Shown in pieces: positions 44,126-52,551 of a stretch of DNA of 64,000 nt (within the stretch, counting starts at the first letter, position 1; every line of letters begins with the position of its first letter). Source of the stretch: Arachnia propionica (GTDB lineage Bacteria > Actinomycetota > Actinomycetes > Propionibacteriales > Propionibacteriaceae); contig NZ_CP146373.1 in the NCBI RefSeq assembly GCF_037055325.1, positions 2,790,001-2,854,000 of the forward strand, in the 5' to 3' direction. The translations under genes were made by a program, and so were the position numbers. Under the pieces are notes generated by a model. That model was not told where the DNA came from. It was given only the letters and a program-made list of their open reading frames with translations, and did not search any database.

Positions 44126-44422
44126 GTGCCCGAGTCCAAGGTGCGCAAGGAAGCCAAGAGCAAGGCGCGCAAGAAGCAGTCCGAAGAGCTCGAAAAGGCT
44201 CGCAAGGAACGCAAGGAACGCAAACGCCTGGCCGCCAACACCGAGCGCCGGTGGGTTCCGTGGACCTTCATTCCCGTCGGGTTGCTGGGTGTGCTCTGGA
44301 TGGTGACCTGGAACCTGGCGGGGGCTCACATCGATTTCATGAGGGCATTGGGTGACTGGAACATCCTCATCGCCCTCGGTTTGATCATCGCGTGTTTCAG
44401 CCTCATGACGCTCTGGAAATAG
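44126..44422 (+). CDS. crgA: cell-division inhibitor CrgA
   Basis: A 98-residue protein with a highly charged Lys/Arg/Glu cytosolic N-terminus and two membrane helices (TFIPVGLLGVLWMVTWNLA and WNILIALGLIIACFSLMTLW). CrgA coordinates septal peptidoglycan synthesis with FtsZ and PBPs in actinobacteria. The GTG at 44126 follows GAAAGGAGGGG, a near-perfect ribosome-binding site; this start makes the gene much shorter than the open frame around it. Confidence 0.94.
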   Translation: MPESKVRKEAKSKARKKQSEELEKARKERKERKRLAANTERRWVPWTFIPVGLLGVLWMVTWNLAGAHIDFMRALGDWNILIALGLIIACFSLMTLWK

Positions 44423-44425
44423 TAG

Positions 44426-45103
44426 ATGGGGTGGGAACACGCCGGCGGTGAGACCGTCGGTTTCTTCGACGCGGTGATCCTGGACCACGACGGCACCATC
44501 GTCGACTCCCACGACGCCATGGTTCGCTCCTACACCCGATGGGCTGCGGAGTACGACGTCGATCTGACCCAGATGCCGAAGTACATGAGCATGCCGAGCC
44601 GCGCCTTGACGGAGGCGTTGGTTCCCGACGCGACACGCTGGGACGAGGCGGCGGCACGCATCGAGGAGCTGGAGGTCTCCGACACCACAGGGGTGGTGCC
44701 CATGCCGGGGGCGGTCGATGCCTTCCGGGTGTTGCCCGGTGATGCGGTGGCGATCGCGACCTCCTGCACGCAGCCTCTGCTCGACGCCCGATTGCACGCC
44801 TCCGGCCTGTCCCATCCCCGAGTCGTGGTGACCCGCGACCAGGTGGAGCACGGCAAACCTGCCCCCGACTCGTTCCTGCTGGCCGCGCAGCGACTCGGCG
44901 TGAAACCGTCGCATGCGCTCGTGGCGGAGGACTCACCCGTGGGCATCACCGCAGCCCGGGCCGGCGGGTTCCCCACGCTCGGGATCCTCAGCACCCACAC
45001 CGCCGACGTCCTCCGCGCCGACGTGCACGTGACGGATCTGTCGCAGGTGACCTGGGAGGTGGGCGACGAGGGTATCCGTGTGATCGTTCACGCCACCCGC
45101 TGA
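44426..45103 (+). CDS. HAD-superfamily phosphatase/phosphoglycolate phosphatase-like
   Basis: A 225-residue HAD hydrolase: ILDHDGTIVDSHDAM (nucleophile and acid Asp), a helical cap, IATSC (motif II), KPAPDSFLLAAQRLG (motif III Lys) and ALVAEDSPVGITAARAGG (motif IV). The first Asp motif reads DHDGT instead of the common DxDGT-F pattern but keeps both catalytic Asp. It starts three bases after the crgA stop. Substrate unknown. Confidence 0.85.
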   Translation: MGWEHAGGETVGFFDAVILDHDGTIVDSHDAMVRSYTRWAAEYDVDLTQMPKYMSMPSRALTEALVPDATRWDEAAARIEELEVSDTTGVVPMPGAVDAFRVLPGDAVAIATSCTQPLLDARLHASGLSHPRVVVTRDQVEHGKPAPDSFLLAAQRLGVKPSHALVAEDSPVGITAARAGGFPTLGILSTHTADVLRADVHVTDLSQVTWEVGDEGIRVIVHATR

Positions 45104-45144
45104 CGATTCATCGGCCCCGACCGCGAACGGTAGGATTCTCTACC

Positions 45145-46665
45145 GTGACTGAACCGCGCACCCAGGCAACCGAACCCACCGACTCGGAGCAGACGACGGT
45201 CCGCAAGGAGAAGCGGGCACGGCTGCTGACCGCAGAGTCCGAGCCCTATCCCGCCGACCTGGTCCGCAGCCACACCCTCCTCCAGGTGCGTGAGAGCTGG
45301 GGACACCTGGAAGCCGGGGAGGAAACCGACGACGTGGTGCAGGTCGGGGGGCGCGTCGTATTCATCCGCAACACCGGCAAGTTGGCCTTCGCGACCCTTC
45401 AGGACGGTTTCACCCTTGGCGACAACGGTGAACGCCTCCAGGTGATGTTGTCGCTGGCGGAGGTCGGAGCGGAGGCCCTGGCGGCCTGGAAGTCGGACGT
45501 CGATCTGGGCGATCACGTCTGGGTGGAGGGCCGCGTCATCTCGTCGAAACGCGGTGAGTTGTCGGTGATGGCGAAGCGGTGGCGGATGGCGTCGAAGGCG
45601 CTGCGTCCCCTCCCGGTGCTGCACAAGGAGCTGTCCGAGGAGAGCAGGGTGCGCCGCCGCTACGTCGATCTGATCGCCCGGGAGGATGCGCGCGCTATGG
45701 TGCGCAAACGCGCCGCCATCACCCACGCCATCCGCGACACCTTGTACCGGCAGGGTTACATCGAAGTGGAGACCCCGCAGCTGCAGCTCGTCCACGGTGG
45801 CGCCGCGGCCCGGCCCTTCACCACGCACCTCAACGCCTTCGACATCGACATGAGCCTGCGCATCGCGTTGGAGCTGCACCTCAAACGCACCATGGTCGGC
45901 GGCGCGGATCGTGTCTACGAGATGGGGCGGGTGTTCCGCAACGAGGGCATCGATTCGTCGCATTCCGCGGAATTCACGATGCTGGAGGCCTACCAGTCGT
46001 GGGGTGATCAGCGGACCATCGCGCAACTGATCCACGACATCATCGTCGCCGCCGCCGACGCCGTCGGTTCCCGGCAGGTCGACACCGACCAGGGAACCAT
46101 CGACCTCGATGGTCAGTGGCGGTGGCTGCCGTTCTTCGACGGGTTGAGCGAGGCGGCAGGTCGCGAGATCACCGTCGAGACCTCCCTGGAGGAGCTGAGG
46201 GCTGTCGCTGACGAACGCGAGGTGGAGTACGACCCGAAGTGGAACGCGGGCAAGTTGTCGCTGGAGCTGTTCGGGGATCTCGTGGAGCCCAGGTTGATCC
46301 AGCCGACCTTCGTCCACGACTACCCGTCGCTGGCGCAGCCCCTCGCTCGCCCGCACCGCTCCGAGCCCGGGAAGATCGAGGCCTGGGACCTGATCATCGG
46401 AGGCATGGAACGTGGCACCGGTTTCACCGAACTCATTGACCCGGTGATCCAGCGCGACGTGCTGGTGCGCCAGTCCCTCGCTGCAGCCGCCGGGGATCCG
46501 GAGGCGATGCAGCTCGACGAGGACTTCCTGGAGGCCCTCGAGTATGGGGCTCCGCCGATGGGTGGAATGGGGCTCGGCATCGACCGCCTGGTGATGCTCC
46601 TCAACCCGGGAGCGGGCATCCGGGAGACGATTCTCTACCCCCTGCTGCGTCCCTCCGCGGGCTGA
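45145..46665 (+). CDS. lysS: lysyl-tRNA synthetase, class II
   Basis: A 506-residue class II synthetase. The N-terminal OB-fold (VQVGGRVVFIRNTGKLAFATLQDG) binds the anticodon. The catalytic domain has motif 1 YIEVETPQLQ, motif 2 VYEMGRVFRNEGIDSSHSAEFTMLEAY and motif 3 GGMGLGIDRLVMLL. GTG start. The length is standard. Confidence 0.95.
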   Translation: MTEPRTQATEPTDSEQTTVRKEKRARLLTAESEPYPADLVRSHTLLQVRESWGHLEAGEETDDVVQVGGRVVFIRNTGKLAFATLQDGFTLGDNGERLQVMLSLAEVGAEALAAWKSDVDLGDHVWVEGRVISSKRGELSVMAKRWRMASKALRPLPVLHKELSEESRVRRRYVDLIAREDARAMVRKRAAITHAIRDTLYRQGYIEVETPQLQLVHGGAAARPFTTHLNAFDIDMSLRIALELHLKRTMVGGADRVYEMGRVFRNEGIDSSHSAEFTMLEAYQSWGDQRTIAQLIHDIIVAAADAVGSRQVDTDQGTIDLDGQWRWLPFFDGLSEAAGREITVETSLEELRAVADEREVEYDPKWNAGKLSLELFGDLVEPRLIQPTFVHDYPSLAQPLARPHRSEPGKIEAWDLIIGGMERGTGFTELIDPVIQRDVLVRQSLAAAAGDPEAMQLDEDFLEALEYGAPPMGGMGLGIDRLVMLLNPGAGIRETILYPLLRPSAG

Positions 46666-46678
46666 GGAACCGGCGACC

Positions 46679-47143
46679 TCAGCGGAACACGTTCGACAAG
46701 AACCCGCAGAACATCGCCACTCCCCCACCGATCGCGAACCACTGCATTGGAATGTAGAAAAGGGTGTGGATGTTCTTGAGCTGGCTGAGTATCTCGGGGC
46801 TCTCCGCAGCGATCAGCTGTTCGACCTGGGCGTAGCCCTCCTCCCTGGAGGCGGGAACCTGGACGCCAGGGGCCATCTGGAACTGGCCCGCATCAACACG
46901 GGCGCGCAGCTCGGCGCGTCGCTGTTCCTGCCATTCGGCCACCTTGGTGCGGGGACGTATCACGTTGAGCCATCGCCCGCACAGAAAGCCCAGGGCACCA
47001 CCAACGAGCGCACCGAGAGCTATGAAGATATTGGCAATCGCGCTCTTGTCTCCATACAGACTCATCGGTAGGGCACCGATAGCGAACGCGGTCAATACAG
47101 GGATGCCAGCCCCCAAAAGCCCCCAGCCACGAAAAATGATCAT
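46679..47143 (-). CDS. membrane protein, paralogue of the next gene
   Basis: A 154-residue protein beginning MIIFRGWGLLGAGI, with two N-terminal membrane segments, a basic/helical middle (AEWQEQRRAELRARVDAGQFQ, EEGYAQVEQLI) and one or two C-terminal hydrophobic segments. Family not recognised. It shares every one of these features with the gene at 47210-47674, so the pair arose by tandem duplication. Confidence 0.75.
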   Translation of the reverse strand: MIIFRGWGLLGAGIPVLTAFAIGALPMSLYGDKSAIANIFIALGALVGGALGFLCGRWLNVIRPRTKVAEWQEQRRAELRARVDAGQFQMAPGVQVPASREEGYAQVEQLIAAESPEILSQLKNIHTLFYIPMQWFAIGGGVAMFCGFLSNVFR

Positions 47144-47209
47144 GCCCGAATGGTAAGGGTTTCCCGACCCCGCGGTGAGGAGTTGTGATTCATTCAACAA
47201 TGCATCAGG

Positions 47210-47674
47210 TCACGACGTGAAGAAGGATGCGACGAAACCTCCCAGGGTCAGCACCCCGATCCCCAGACCCACCATGTGAAGCGGCACTCCGTAGAGGGAG
47301 TGCTGATTGAGCATTTTCGGCGACAGGTCCCGGGCCTCGCGCTCCAGTAGCTTTTCCACCTGCGCGTAGCCCTCCTCCTTGCTGGTGGGGACAGGAGCGC
47401 CGGGAGCGATCTGGAACTGTCCCTGATCCACCAGGGAGCACAATTCCACGCGCCGCTGCGCCTTCCATTCCTCCAGTTTGACGAAGGGGCGTTTCTGGTT
47501 CAGCCACCGCCCCAGGAACCATGCCCCCACGGCACCCAGAAAGCCCCCGACGAGGGCCAACTTCAGAAACATCGCGTTGGACAGTTTGAGCGACGAAGCG
47601 ATCGCCAGCATGATGCCGGCTCCTAGAACGGGCAGAACTATGCCCATTCCTCCCCAGCCCCTGTAGATGATCAT
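47210..47674 (-). CDS. membrane protein, paralogue of the previous gene
   Basis: A 154-residue protein beginning MIIYRGWGGMGI, of identical length and topology to its neighbour, with conserved GRWLN, QFQ(M/I)APG and EEGYAQVE motifs. Function unknown. It is followed after 66 bases by the paralogue, in the same direction. Confidence 0.75.
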   Translation of the reverse strand: MIIYRGWGGMGIVLPVLGAGIMLAIASSLKLSNAMFLKLALVGGFLGAVGAWFLGRWLNQKRPFVKLEEWKAQRRVELCSLVDQGQFQIAPGAPVPTSKEEGYAQVEKLLEREARDLSPKMLNQHSLYGVPLHMVGLGIGVLTLGGFVASFFTS

Positions 47675-47742
47675 GCATGAACTTTAGTCAACGGGGGCGA
47701 CGCTCATCTTCCCTTTGGAAAATCCGGGGCAGACAGCTGTGG

Positions 47743-48159
47743 TCACTGGTGGCGTTCCCCCGTCAGCATGGTCAGGATCAGGACGTTTTTCTCGGGGGCG
47801 TCGGCGGGGCAGTCGACGCGGTGCGTGAGGTGACTGGTCAGGTGCAGCACGACCCCCGGCCCCATCTCCACCACGTCGTCGCCGCAGGTGAACAGCAGCC
47901 TGCCCTGCGTGCACTGCACCAGGATGGGGTGCGCCGCCTTGTGGTCGTCGAGGCACTGGCCCGGCGCGAAGTTCATGAGGATGACGTTGGCCCCATCACC
48001 CTGGAGTTGCCTGCGCACGCCGGGGCGTGGGCGTGACGGATCGGTATGTGGGGCGGAGGCGACGGAGTCGATCACGGTCATCGCCCCACCGCTGCCCGAC
48101 ACCTCCGGGGCGCCGAAGACGTCAGGGGTGTTGACGGGAACCTGGTTCTGTTCGGCCAT
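47743..48159 (-). CDS. cupin-domain protein
   Basis: A 138-residue single-domain cupin with a metal-binding-type pattern: ANVILMNFAPGQCLDDHKAAHP and VVEMGPGVVLHLTSHLTHRVDC. It lies 16 bases behind the DUF364 gene and is probably cotranscribed with it. A link to metal handling is inferred from that neighbour and from the ArsR/CDF pair on the other strand. Confidence 0.8.
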   Translation of the reverse strand: MAEQNQVPVNTPDVFGAPEVSGSGGAMTVIDSVASAPHTDPSRPRPGVRRQLQGDGANVILMNFAPGQCLDDHKAAHPILVQCTQGRLLFTCGDDVVEMGPGVVLHLTSHLTHRVDCPADAPEKNVLILTMLTGERHQ

Positions 48160-48175
48160 GGGATCTCCTTACTGA

Positions 48176-48940
48176 TCAGGCGGGGCGATGCTGGTGGACA
48201 CGGTACCCGGCGGCGAACATGCCCTTCATGTTGACGCCGGCCAGTGCGCGGTCGAGCTGCTGCGGGTTCGGGGAGACGAACCCGGTGATGGTGTCGACGC
48301 CGTGGTCGAACAACACCGGGTTGAGCGGAACCGACGGGCCGACCAGCACGGTGTGGGCGTTGCGTGACAGCTCGATCAGGCGCGGCGCGGTTTTGTTGAC
48401 GAACGCGGAACCGGAGATGAACACGTAGTCGCATTCGGGCAGGAGGTATTCGCAGGCGGAGTCGGGGTAGTCGCCGGGCTGCGGGTTGCGTTCCAGGCAG
48501 ATGTACTCCCCCGCCGCTTCGAGGGCCTTCTGGGCGAAGGGGAAATGCCCGATGACCGCCACCTTCTTGCCGGCGACGTCGGTGGCGTAGGGGTCGAAGA
48601 CCATGCCCCAGTTGATGCCCTGCCCGGTAGAGACGAAGCCGTTCGCCTCCGCGGTTTCCGGACGACTGTGCCAGGAGTTGATGGCGGCCTGCCCGATGGA
48701 GGCCTCGGCCAGGTTCCAGCTGCGAATCAGACCCGCGGCTTCGCGCAGCGGGATGCCGTCGAGGGTGACCCCGGGGAAGCTGTCGGGGCGAGTCTTGATG
48801 TTCATGGTCCACGCCATGCCGATCCCGCCGGCTGAGTTGATCACCCGGGTCCACTGGGCGCCGACGTTCACCGTGGTGAGGGTCACCTCCTGCGGGATCG
48901 CGTCGATCAGTGCGTCGTAGATCTCCCAGGGATGTGCCAT
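48176..48940 (-). CDS. DUF4213/DUF364 putative heavy-metal-chelation protein
   Basis: A 254-residue protein matching the DUF4213 N-terminal plus DUF364 C-terminal arrangement: WTRVINSAGGIGMAWT, REAAGLIRSWNLAEASIGQAAINSW, then a Rossmann-like half with KVAVIGHFPFAQKALEAAGE and VLVGPSVPLNPVLFDHGVD. The family is annotated as putative heavy-metal chelation and is often found beside metal or corrinoid transport genes. Start at 48940 (MAHPWEIYDAL). It is divergent from the ArsR regulator. Confidence 0.85.
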   Translation of the reverse strand: MAHPWEIYDALIDAIPQEVTLTTVNVGAQWTRVINSAGGIGMAWTMNIKTRPDSFPGVTLDGIPLREAAGLIRSWNLAEASIGQAAINSWHSRPETAEANGFVSTGQGINWGMVFDPYATDVAGKKVAVIGHFPFAQKALEAAGEYICLERNPQPGDYPDSACEYLLPECDYVFISGSAFVNKTAPRLIELSRNAHTVLVGPSVPLNPVLFDHGVDTITGFVSPNPQQLDRALAGVNMKGMFAAGYRVHQHRPA

Positions 48941-49037
48941 GCCGTTCTCCGTCCAACCAAGGTGGGGCTTACCCATCGGAGAGTACACGGCAGATTCCGT
49001 CGCCAAAACCCCTTGGCATCATCGGCACCAACCGTTA

Positions 49038-49057
49038 TCATCGTCTCATGACGATGA
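49038..49057. promoter_or_regulatory. palindrome over the ArsR start codon, candidate operator
   Basis: TCATCGTC (49038-49045) and its complement GACGATGA (49050-49057) flank a 4-base centre that contains the ATG of the ArsR gene. Such 8-4-8 dyads are of the size bound by ArsR/SmtB dimers. It lies in the ~107-base divergent region, so it could control both directions. It is only a candidate, because coding constraints also apply. Confidence 0.45.
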
Positions 49058-49398
49058 AAGAGACGGGAACTCCCGCCACCGAGACCGAGATGGCAGCGAC
49101 GCTGTTTAGGTCCCTCGCCGACCCGAACAGACTGGCCATCGTCAAGCACTTGATGCTGTCGGAGCACCGGGTGGCCGACCTCGTCGGGCACCTGGGACTG
49201 GCGCAGTCCACGGTGTCGGCCCACGTGCGGGGGTTGCGGGACAGCGGGCTGCTGACCGCACGGGTGAGGGGCCGCGCCACTTTCTATTCCTTGGCCGAGC
49301 CAGAACTAACCACGAATCTTCTGGCAGCCGCCGACGACCTTCTGGTTGCAACCGGTGAGGTCCCTGTCACCTGCGAACCGGAAGTCGAGACATCATGA
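49048..49398 (+). CDS. ArsR/SmtB-family metalloregulator
   Basis: A 116-residue winged-helix repressor: LFRSLADPNRLAIVKHLMLSEHRVADLVGHLGLAQSTVSAHVRGLRDSGLL covers the helix-turn-helix, and GRATFYSL is the wing. The short C-terminus has a single Cys and several acidic residues, so the metal site is not obvious from the classical CxC motif. It overlaps the CDF exporter start by four bases and should derepress it when metal is in excess. Confidence 0.9.
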   Translation: MTMKETGTPATETEMAATLFRSLADPNRLAIVKHLMLSEHRVADLVGHLGLAQSTVSAHVRGLRDSGLLTARVRGRATFYSLAEPELTTNLLAAADDLLVATGEVPVTCEPEVETS

Positions 49399-50411
49399 GC
49401 GAACACCACGACCACCACGGTCACGAGCATCACACCACAACCCACGACGAGAACGGTCGCGCAGTCCGCGGGCATGACGATCACGGCCACTCCCACGGGC
49501 ACAGCCACAATCATGCGCACGGATCGACGAACCGGACCCGCCTGGGGATTGCGCTGGGGATCACCGGGGTGATCTTCGCCGCGGAGGTGGTTGGCGCGAT
49601 CGTGACGGACAGCCTGGCGCTGCTCGTCGATGCCGGGCACATGCTGACCGACTCCGTCGGCTTGGTGGTGGCGCTCATTGCGGCGACGTTGATGAAACGT
49701 CCCCCTTCGGAGCGTCACACGTGGGGATGGCAGCGCGCGGAGGTGTTGTCCGCCGGGGCGCAGTCCGCGATTCTGCTGTGCGTCGGCGGGTACGCCATCT
49801 ACGAGGGTGTGCTTCGTCTGTTCGCCCCTCCGGAGGTGGAGGCGGGCGGGGTGGCCGTCATCGGTGTGATCGGCCTGCTCGGCAATGTCGCGTCGCTGCT
49901 GGTGCTGCTGGGCGGCAAGGACAGCAACCTGAACATGCGTGCCGCTTTCCTGGAGGTGTTGAACGACGCCCTCGGGTCGGTGGCGGTGATCGTCTCCGCC
50001 GCGGTGATTGCCGTGACCGGATGGACCCGCGCCGACACCGTCGCCGGGCTTCTTGTGGCAGCACTGATTGTGCCGCGCGCCCTGAAGCTGCTGCGGGAGT
50101 CGGGGTCGATCCTGCTGGAGGCTACCCCCACTGAACTGGACCTGGCCAAGGTGAGGCAGCACCTGATGGAAAAGCCTCACGTCAAGGGGGTCCACGATCT
50201 CCACGCCTCCACCGTCTCCACCGAACTTCCGGTCCTGACGGCCCATGTGGTGCTGGCCGACGAATGCTTCACCGATGGGCATTCGCAGGAGATCCTCGCC
50301 GAAATCCAGGAATGCTTGGTCACGCATCACGAGATCAGCATCGAGCACTGCACCCTGCAGCTGGAATCGGAAAAGGTAGCAGAACGACACAAGGAACACC
50401 TGCACGCCTAG
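49395..50411 (+). CDS. czcD: cation diffusion facilitator (CzcD-like Zn/Cd/Co exporter)
   Basis: A 338-residue CDF transporter with a His-rich N-terminus (EHHDHHGHEHH, GHSHGHSHNHAHG) that collects metal. It has six membrane segments with ALLVDAGHMLTDSVG (HxxxD site in helix 2), a second DxxxD-type site (NDALGSV) in helix 5, and a cytosolic C-terminal domain (HVKGVHDLHA). It exports divalent metal from the cytosol in exchange for protons. It is regulated by the upstream ArsR protein. Confidence 0.93.
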   Translation: MSEHHDHHGHEHHTTTHDENGRAVRGHDDHGHSHGHSHNHAHGSTNRTRLGIALGITGVIFAAEVVGAIVTDSLALLVDAGHMLTDSVGLVVALIAATLMKRPPSERHTWGWQRAEVLSAGAQSAILLCVGGYAIYEGVLRLFAPPEVEAGGVAVIGVIGLLGNVASLLVLLGGKDSNLNMRAAFLEVLNDALGSVAVIVSAAVIAVTGWTRADTVAGLLVAALIVPRALKLLRESGSILLEATPTELDLAKVRQHLMEKPHVKGVHDLHASTVSTELPVLTAHVVLADECFTDGHSQEILAEIQECLVTHHEISIEHCTLQLESEKVAERHKEHLHA

Positions 50412-50424
50412 AAGGTCGCAGGAG

Positions 50425-50464
50425 CCTCTGGTGGCGATCCCGAACGCAGGAGTGTCACCAGAGG
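50425..50464 (+). terminator. hairpin after the CDF exporter gene
   Basis: CCTCTGGTG (50425-50433) pairs with CACCAGAGG (50456-50464), 14 bases after the stop. The loop is long (22 bases), so this is a modest candidate. Confidence 0.55.
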
Positions 50465-50638
50465 AAAAGTCTTCGCGAAACACGGACCGGGCATTCTTCC
50501 CACACCCCGATTGACCCGACCCCGTCACGCTCAGCCCATAGAATATCCGGGAGATCCGGGCCGCGAGCAACACGATCAGGTCGCACCGCGACTATCACCC
50601 TCGGAACGACGCCAATAATGCCGTCAACAGGCTTTCAC

Positions 50639-50902
50639 GTCTCCATGAAGTCCGGTCTTAGAGACCGGAACAATGAGGCTTATTCACAGGCGACGTGTCA
50701 ACCAGTGAAACCCCTAGTCAGAGCGCGTTTGAGGATGGCTGTGAATAAGCCTTAATGCAAGAAGAAATCATGTCCTACACCCCAGCACAAATGGTCTCAA
50801 TGAAGTCCGGTCTTAGAGACCGGAACAATGATCATTGCCCTTGCTGATCGCGGCATCATCCCCATGTCTCAATGAAGTCCGGTCTTAGAGACCGGAACAA
50901 TG
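50639..50902 (-). CRISPR. remnant type I-G-associated array, 3 repeats
   Basis: Three 37-nt repeats at 50639-50675, 50794-50830 and 50866-50902 share the dyad CCGGTCTTAGAGACCGG. Read on the minus strand they end in ATTGAGAC, the usual 3' type of CRISPR repeat, so the array runs leftward like the cas genes to its right. The leftmost repeat has one change (GTCTCC), as expected for the trailer end. One spacer is 35 nt (50831-50865); the other interval is 118 nt because a 78-bp MITE and its 4-bp target duplicate are inserted beside a 36-nt spacer. Confidence 0.92.
50676..50753. mobile_element. 78-bp MITE, copy 2, inside the CRISPR array
   Basis: The 14-bp terminal inverted repeats AGGCTTATTCACAG and CTGTGAATAAGCCT are perfect here. 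AATG is duplicated on both sides (50672-50675, where it forms the end of repeat 1, and 50754-50757). The interior is the reverse complement of copy 1 at 9195-9272 with scattered differences. Excision restores a 36-nt spacer. No ORF. Confidence 0.92.
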
Positions 50903-51073
50903 GCTCGCCTCGGAAGGCGGTCCTGACAAGGAACTTTACCAACGTCTGCGAGCGCTGCGTCTCGCGGACCCCGGCAGTAACACTCTGTTGAGTTGTCACG
51001 GGGTAAAACACCTAGTCAAACCCCTGCGAGCGCTCCCTAGGGGAAACGACACGACCACAGGTCTCGCAGCGGC
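50903..51073 (-). other. leader-side interval between cas2 and the remnant array
   Basis: These 171 bases separate the leader-proximal repeat from the cas2 stop and should contain the array leader. Part of it (about 50987-51025, TTGTCACGGGGTAAAACACC and CCTAGTCAAACCCC) resembles the MITE interior, without recognisable terminal repeats. No promoter was identified. Confidence 0.4.
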
Positions 51074-51358
51074 TCACACCACCACGGGTCCCTCGTCGGG
51101 CAATCTACGCGGTACCCCAAGCATACGGATGTCGGCGTCTTGCGGTGTACCGAGGTCGATCACCACCACCGAGTCGTAGGCGAGTGCGATCACATCGCGG
51201 ATGTCCCGTTCCCACATCGCGAGTTCCGCTTTGCTCAGGTCACACACGAACACCGAATACTGAAGCCACTTCCCGTAGCCCTTCATGAGCTTGAAGGTGG
51301 CTCGCAGTCGTTTGGGATCCGATATGTCGTAGGAGATGAGATATCGTCGTCGAGCCAT
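51074..51358 (-). CDS. cas2: Cas2 (type I-G)
   Basis: A 94-residue Cas2 with the start RRRYLISYDISDPKRLRATFKLM, which contains the conserved Asp after the first strand, and the ferredoxin-like core ending DADIRMLGVPRRLP. It appears intact. It is the last gene of the leftward remnant operon and begins three bases after the Cas4-Cas1 stop. Confidence 0.9.
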   Translation of the reverse strand: MARRRYLISYDISDPKRLRATFKLMKGYGKWLQYSVFVCDLSKAELAMWERDIRDVIALAYDSVVVIDLGTPQDADIRMLGVPRRLPDEGPVVV

Positions 51359-51361
51359 GGG

Positions 51362-52549
51362 TCACCTCGTCATCAATGGGGTGTAGGAATCCAGTTCTCC
51401 CGTGAAGGAAGCCGCCAGCACCCGCGCCTGGAGATCCAGCACCCTCCGATAGGACACCTGATACCCGAACAGCGGATGTTTCAGCTCCATGTCGAGGCGA
51501 CGTTCGTACGCCTTGATGACGGAGCGTCGTCCGTCCGCGGTCAGAACCACCCCGAGATGTCCCCGCATGAAGCTTTTCTCGTTGATTTCACCGTTGTTGA
51601 AACACTGCAACGCCACGGATTCCGCCACGAGAGCGCGGAACTCCTCGGCCAGGTCGAGAGCAAGAGCGGGTCTGCCGTAGCGGGGCTGGTGCAGCACCAC
51701 ACCCCTGCGCCACAATGCCTTGAGCGCCTGGGTGGTGATCTGCACGTTCCCCACAACACACACCTGGGAGACGTCAAGGAGTCGACGCTCAGCCACCGTC
51801 TCGCCCTTGACCGCCACCAGCAGTCGGCCACCAGAAACCTTCACCGACGCCCCCTGCGTGTTCACATAAACCGGTCTGGTGGCGGGATTTTTGACGATGA
51901 TCCGACACGGCTGCCCACTGGAACGTTCGAGCAGATAGTTCGTCTCATCGGGCATGCACAACGGCGCCAGTGAGCAACGAGGACAGCGCGGATCGTTCAG
52001 CAACGGCGGGGGCGGAAGTTCCTGCGCAGCCACCTTCCGTGCCAACGCCACCAGCTCCCGCACCTCCGTCTCCGCGTCCGGCCCCACATCGATCGAGGCC
52101 CTGTGATGCGATCCCAGATAGGAAATCTCGGCGCGGTTCACCGAATACCCGGCGCGTCGCAACAGCACCGCCTGAGTCAAAACCTGCACCCGGTCGGCGG
52201 GCCACATTCCGCCATCGCCGGGGCCGGACCCCTTCTTCATGTCCACAGGACTCGACGATCCGTCCTCGTGATCCACCCGGTCGATGACAGCCGTCACCCC
52301 GAGGTCCGGATCCGACAACGCCACCTGAATCGAGGTGAACGGTTTCTCCTCCTCATCGGGTGCGGGCATCCGACCGGAACGCCGATCCGTCGCGTCGTGG
52401 GCCACCGAACCCTGGACCGTGTCGTCGCTGTGAGCCCAGCGGCCATCCACCCATTCGAGATGAAACAGCCGCTGGCAGTACACCAACTCGTTCAGCATCC
52501 TCGCGGGAACCAGCTGCGGTTCCACCGAGTACTCCCCCCGTTCCGACAT
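51362..52549 (-). pseudogene. cas4-cas1: Cas4-Cas1 fusion with most of the Cas1 centre deleted
   Basis: The 395-residue product starts MSERGEYSV with GGAGCGATAACC upstream. The Cas4 half (~1-200) looks complete: VYCQRLFHLEW, VTAVIDRVDH, PVDMKKG and the cluster cysteines CPRCSLAPLC. The Cas1 half starts normally (VYVNTQGASVKVSGGRL ... NVQITTQALKAL) and then jumps in frame, near 51700, to VVLHQPRYGRPALALDL. Intact fusions run to about 550 residues; the missing ~150-170 residues include the catalytic glutamate region (EGxxAxxYF). His and the later acidic residues remain. It should not integrate spacers. The operon around it is equally reduced. Confidence 0.85.
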
Positions 52550-52551
52550 GG

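Noticed and set aside
50639-50902. Whether the 3-repeat array is part of the I-E system
   Set aside because: Repeat length (37 versus 28), sequence and spacer length (35-36 versus 33) are all different, and it lies beside the type I-G cas genes.
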